Assembly (NCBI RefSeq): GCF_014779595.1
Contig: NZ_JACXZT010000003.1
Coordinates: forward strand, 124,001 to 188,000
Reading direction: 5' to 3'
Length of the DNA: 64,000 nucleotides
DNA from: Halomonas sp. ML-15
GTDB taxonomy: Bacteria > Pseudomonadota > Gammaproteobacteria > Pseudomonadales > Halomonadaceae
The notes beneath the pieces are model-generated. The model had not been told where the DNA came from. It worked only from the letters and a program-made list of their open reading frames with translations, and made no database searches. Of this stretch, positions 63,635 through 64,000 are shown in pieces (positions within the stretch are counted from its first letter, which is position 1; each line of letters starts with the position of its first letter). Both the position numbers and the translations under genes were made by a program.

Positions 63635-64000
63635 GCTATCGCGGTTTGTGCTGCCTGGCGCTGCTGCTGGTCAGCCTCAGTGCCCACGCCGGCAGCATGC
63701 ACGCTGACTGGTACTATCACGTCGACAAGCGCAGCGAGTGGCAATCGCCGTTGGAGACGCGCCTGGCGGGACTGGAGCGCGACTTTCCCGGCGAGTTCGG
63801 GGTCTATGTGCAGGATCTGCACAGCGGCGAAGCGCTGTCGTGGCGGGGTGACCGTCACTGGTACCTGGCCTCGCTGATCAAGGTGCCGGTGGCAGTGGAG
63901 CTGTTCGCCCGCCTCGACGAAGGAGAGCTGAGTCTCGATGAGCGCATGACTCTTACGCGCAGCGACTATATCGATGGCGCGGGTCAGACCAACTGGCATG
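63631..64000 (+). CDS. Class A beta-lactamase-fold serine hydrolase, 3' truncated by window edge
   Basis: About 123 codons are visible. A signal peptide (LCCLALLLVSLSAHA) is followed by a mature region with the active-site SxxK as SLIK in YLASLIKVPVAVELF (about residues 75-90), the layout of PBP-type hydrolases of the class A beta-lactamase family. The end of the gene, including the KTG box, lies outside. Coupled to the acyltransferase-like gene by a four-base overlap. Antibiotic resistance cannot be inferred; many such proteins are esterases or cell-wall peptidases. Confidence 0.8.
   Translation, partial: MSYRGLCCLALLLVSLSAHAGSMHADWYYHVDKRSEWQSPLETRLAGLERDFPGEFGVYVQDLHSGEALSWRGDRHWYLASLIKVPVAVELFARLDEGELSLDERMTLTRSDYIDGAGQTNWH

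Overview
The window is about 64 kb of gene-dense, GC-rich (roughly 60-65% by eye) gammaproteobacterial chromosome. The gene set and order point to Halomonadaceae (Halomonas, Chromohalobacter or relatives). Supporting signs are TRAP transport, a CbrA-like transporter-kinase, orphan RnfB beside nth, the gacA-uvrC-pgsA-tRNA(Gly, Cys, Leu) block, fxsA-groES-groEL, ihfB-lapA-lapB, and short GC-rich intergenic repeats of a kind I associate with that family. There is no phage, transposase, CRISPR array, rRNA operon or replication origin. Most of the window is core chromosome with accessory operons between.

Layout. 1-8.4 kb: a plus-strand catabolic operon cut by the left edge: TRAP transporter (binding protein, small and large permease), two different histone-deacetylase-fold amidohydrolases, RidA, an ornithine cyclodeaminase/mu-crystallin reductase, a DadA-like D-amino acid dehydrogenase and a class IV aminotransferase. 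8.5-12.3 kb (minus): trmJ, groEL, groES with a sigma-32-type promoter, fxsA. 12.5-18.9 kb: a FabG-like SDR, a secreted helix-hairpin-helix protein, pyrF, lapB-lapA, ihfB, sdhE with an overlapping ygfX-like gene, nadB. 19-23 kb: tRNA-Leu, tRNA-Cys and tRNA-Gly, a tRNA-Gly fragment, pgsA, uvrC, gacA, then a separate tRNA-Ala. 23-28.4 kb: argF, grxD, rnt, argG, a HlyU-family gene and a DUF294 nucleotidyltransferase-like gene.

28.4-37.4 kb is a signalling block on the minus strand: a dCache chemoreceptor ending in a CheR/CheB docking pentapeptide, an EAL-HDOD protein, and an overlapping four-gene operon (CheY-like regulator, membrane-PAS-DnaQ exonuclease fusion, small membrane protein, sodium/solute-symporter histidine kinase). 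37.5-41.1 kb: a GST, a squalene/phytoene synthase, ispH and a small membrane protein. 41.3-45.6 kb: cstA, a cory-CC-star protein, an ArsA/Get3-type ATPase and a CsoSCA-like carbonic anhydrase-type protein. 45.6-51.1 kb (minus): nth, an orphan RnfB, a CHASE4-GGDEF cyclase and metG. 51.4-59.2 kb: two paralogous small lipoproteins flanking polB, an uncharacterised membrane protein overlapping thiI, and a GST; then a VOC protein and a third lipoprotein. 59.2-64 kb: an unusually long bifunctional penicillin-binding protein, a membrane acyltransferase-like protein and a class A beta-lactamase-fold serine hydrolase cut by the right edge.

The stretches most likely to hold undescribed biology are the deacetylase/imine-handling TRAP operon, the kinase-exonuclease operon, the cstA/ArsA/carbonic-anhydrase-like neighbourhood, the paralogous lipoproteins, the orphan RnfB, and several structured intergenic repeats. 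All function calls come from motifs and family knowledge read by eye; no search was run.
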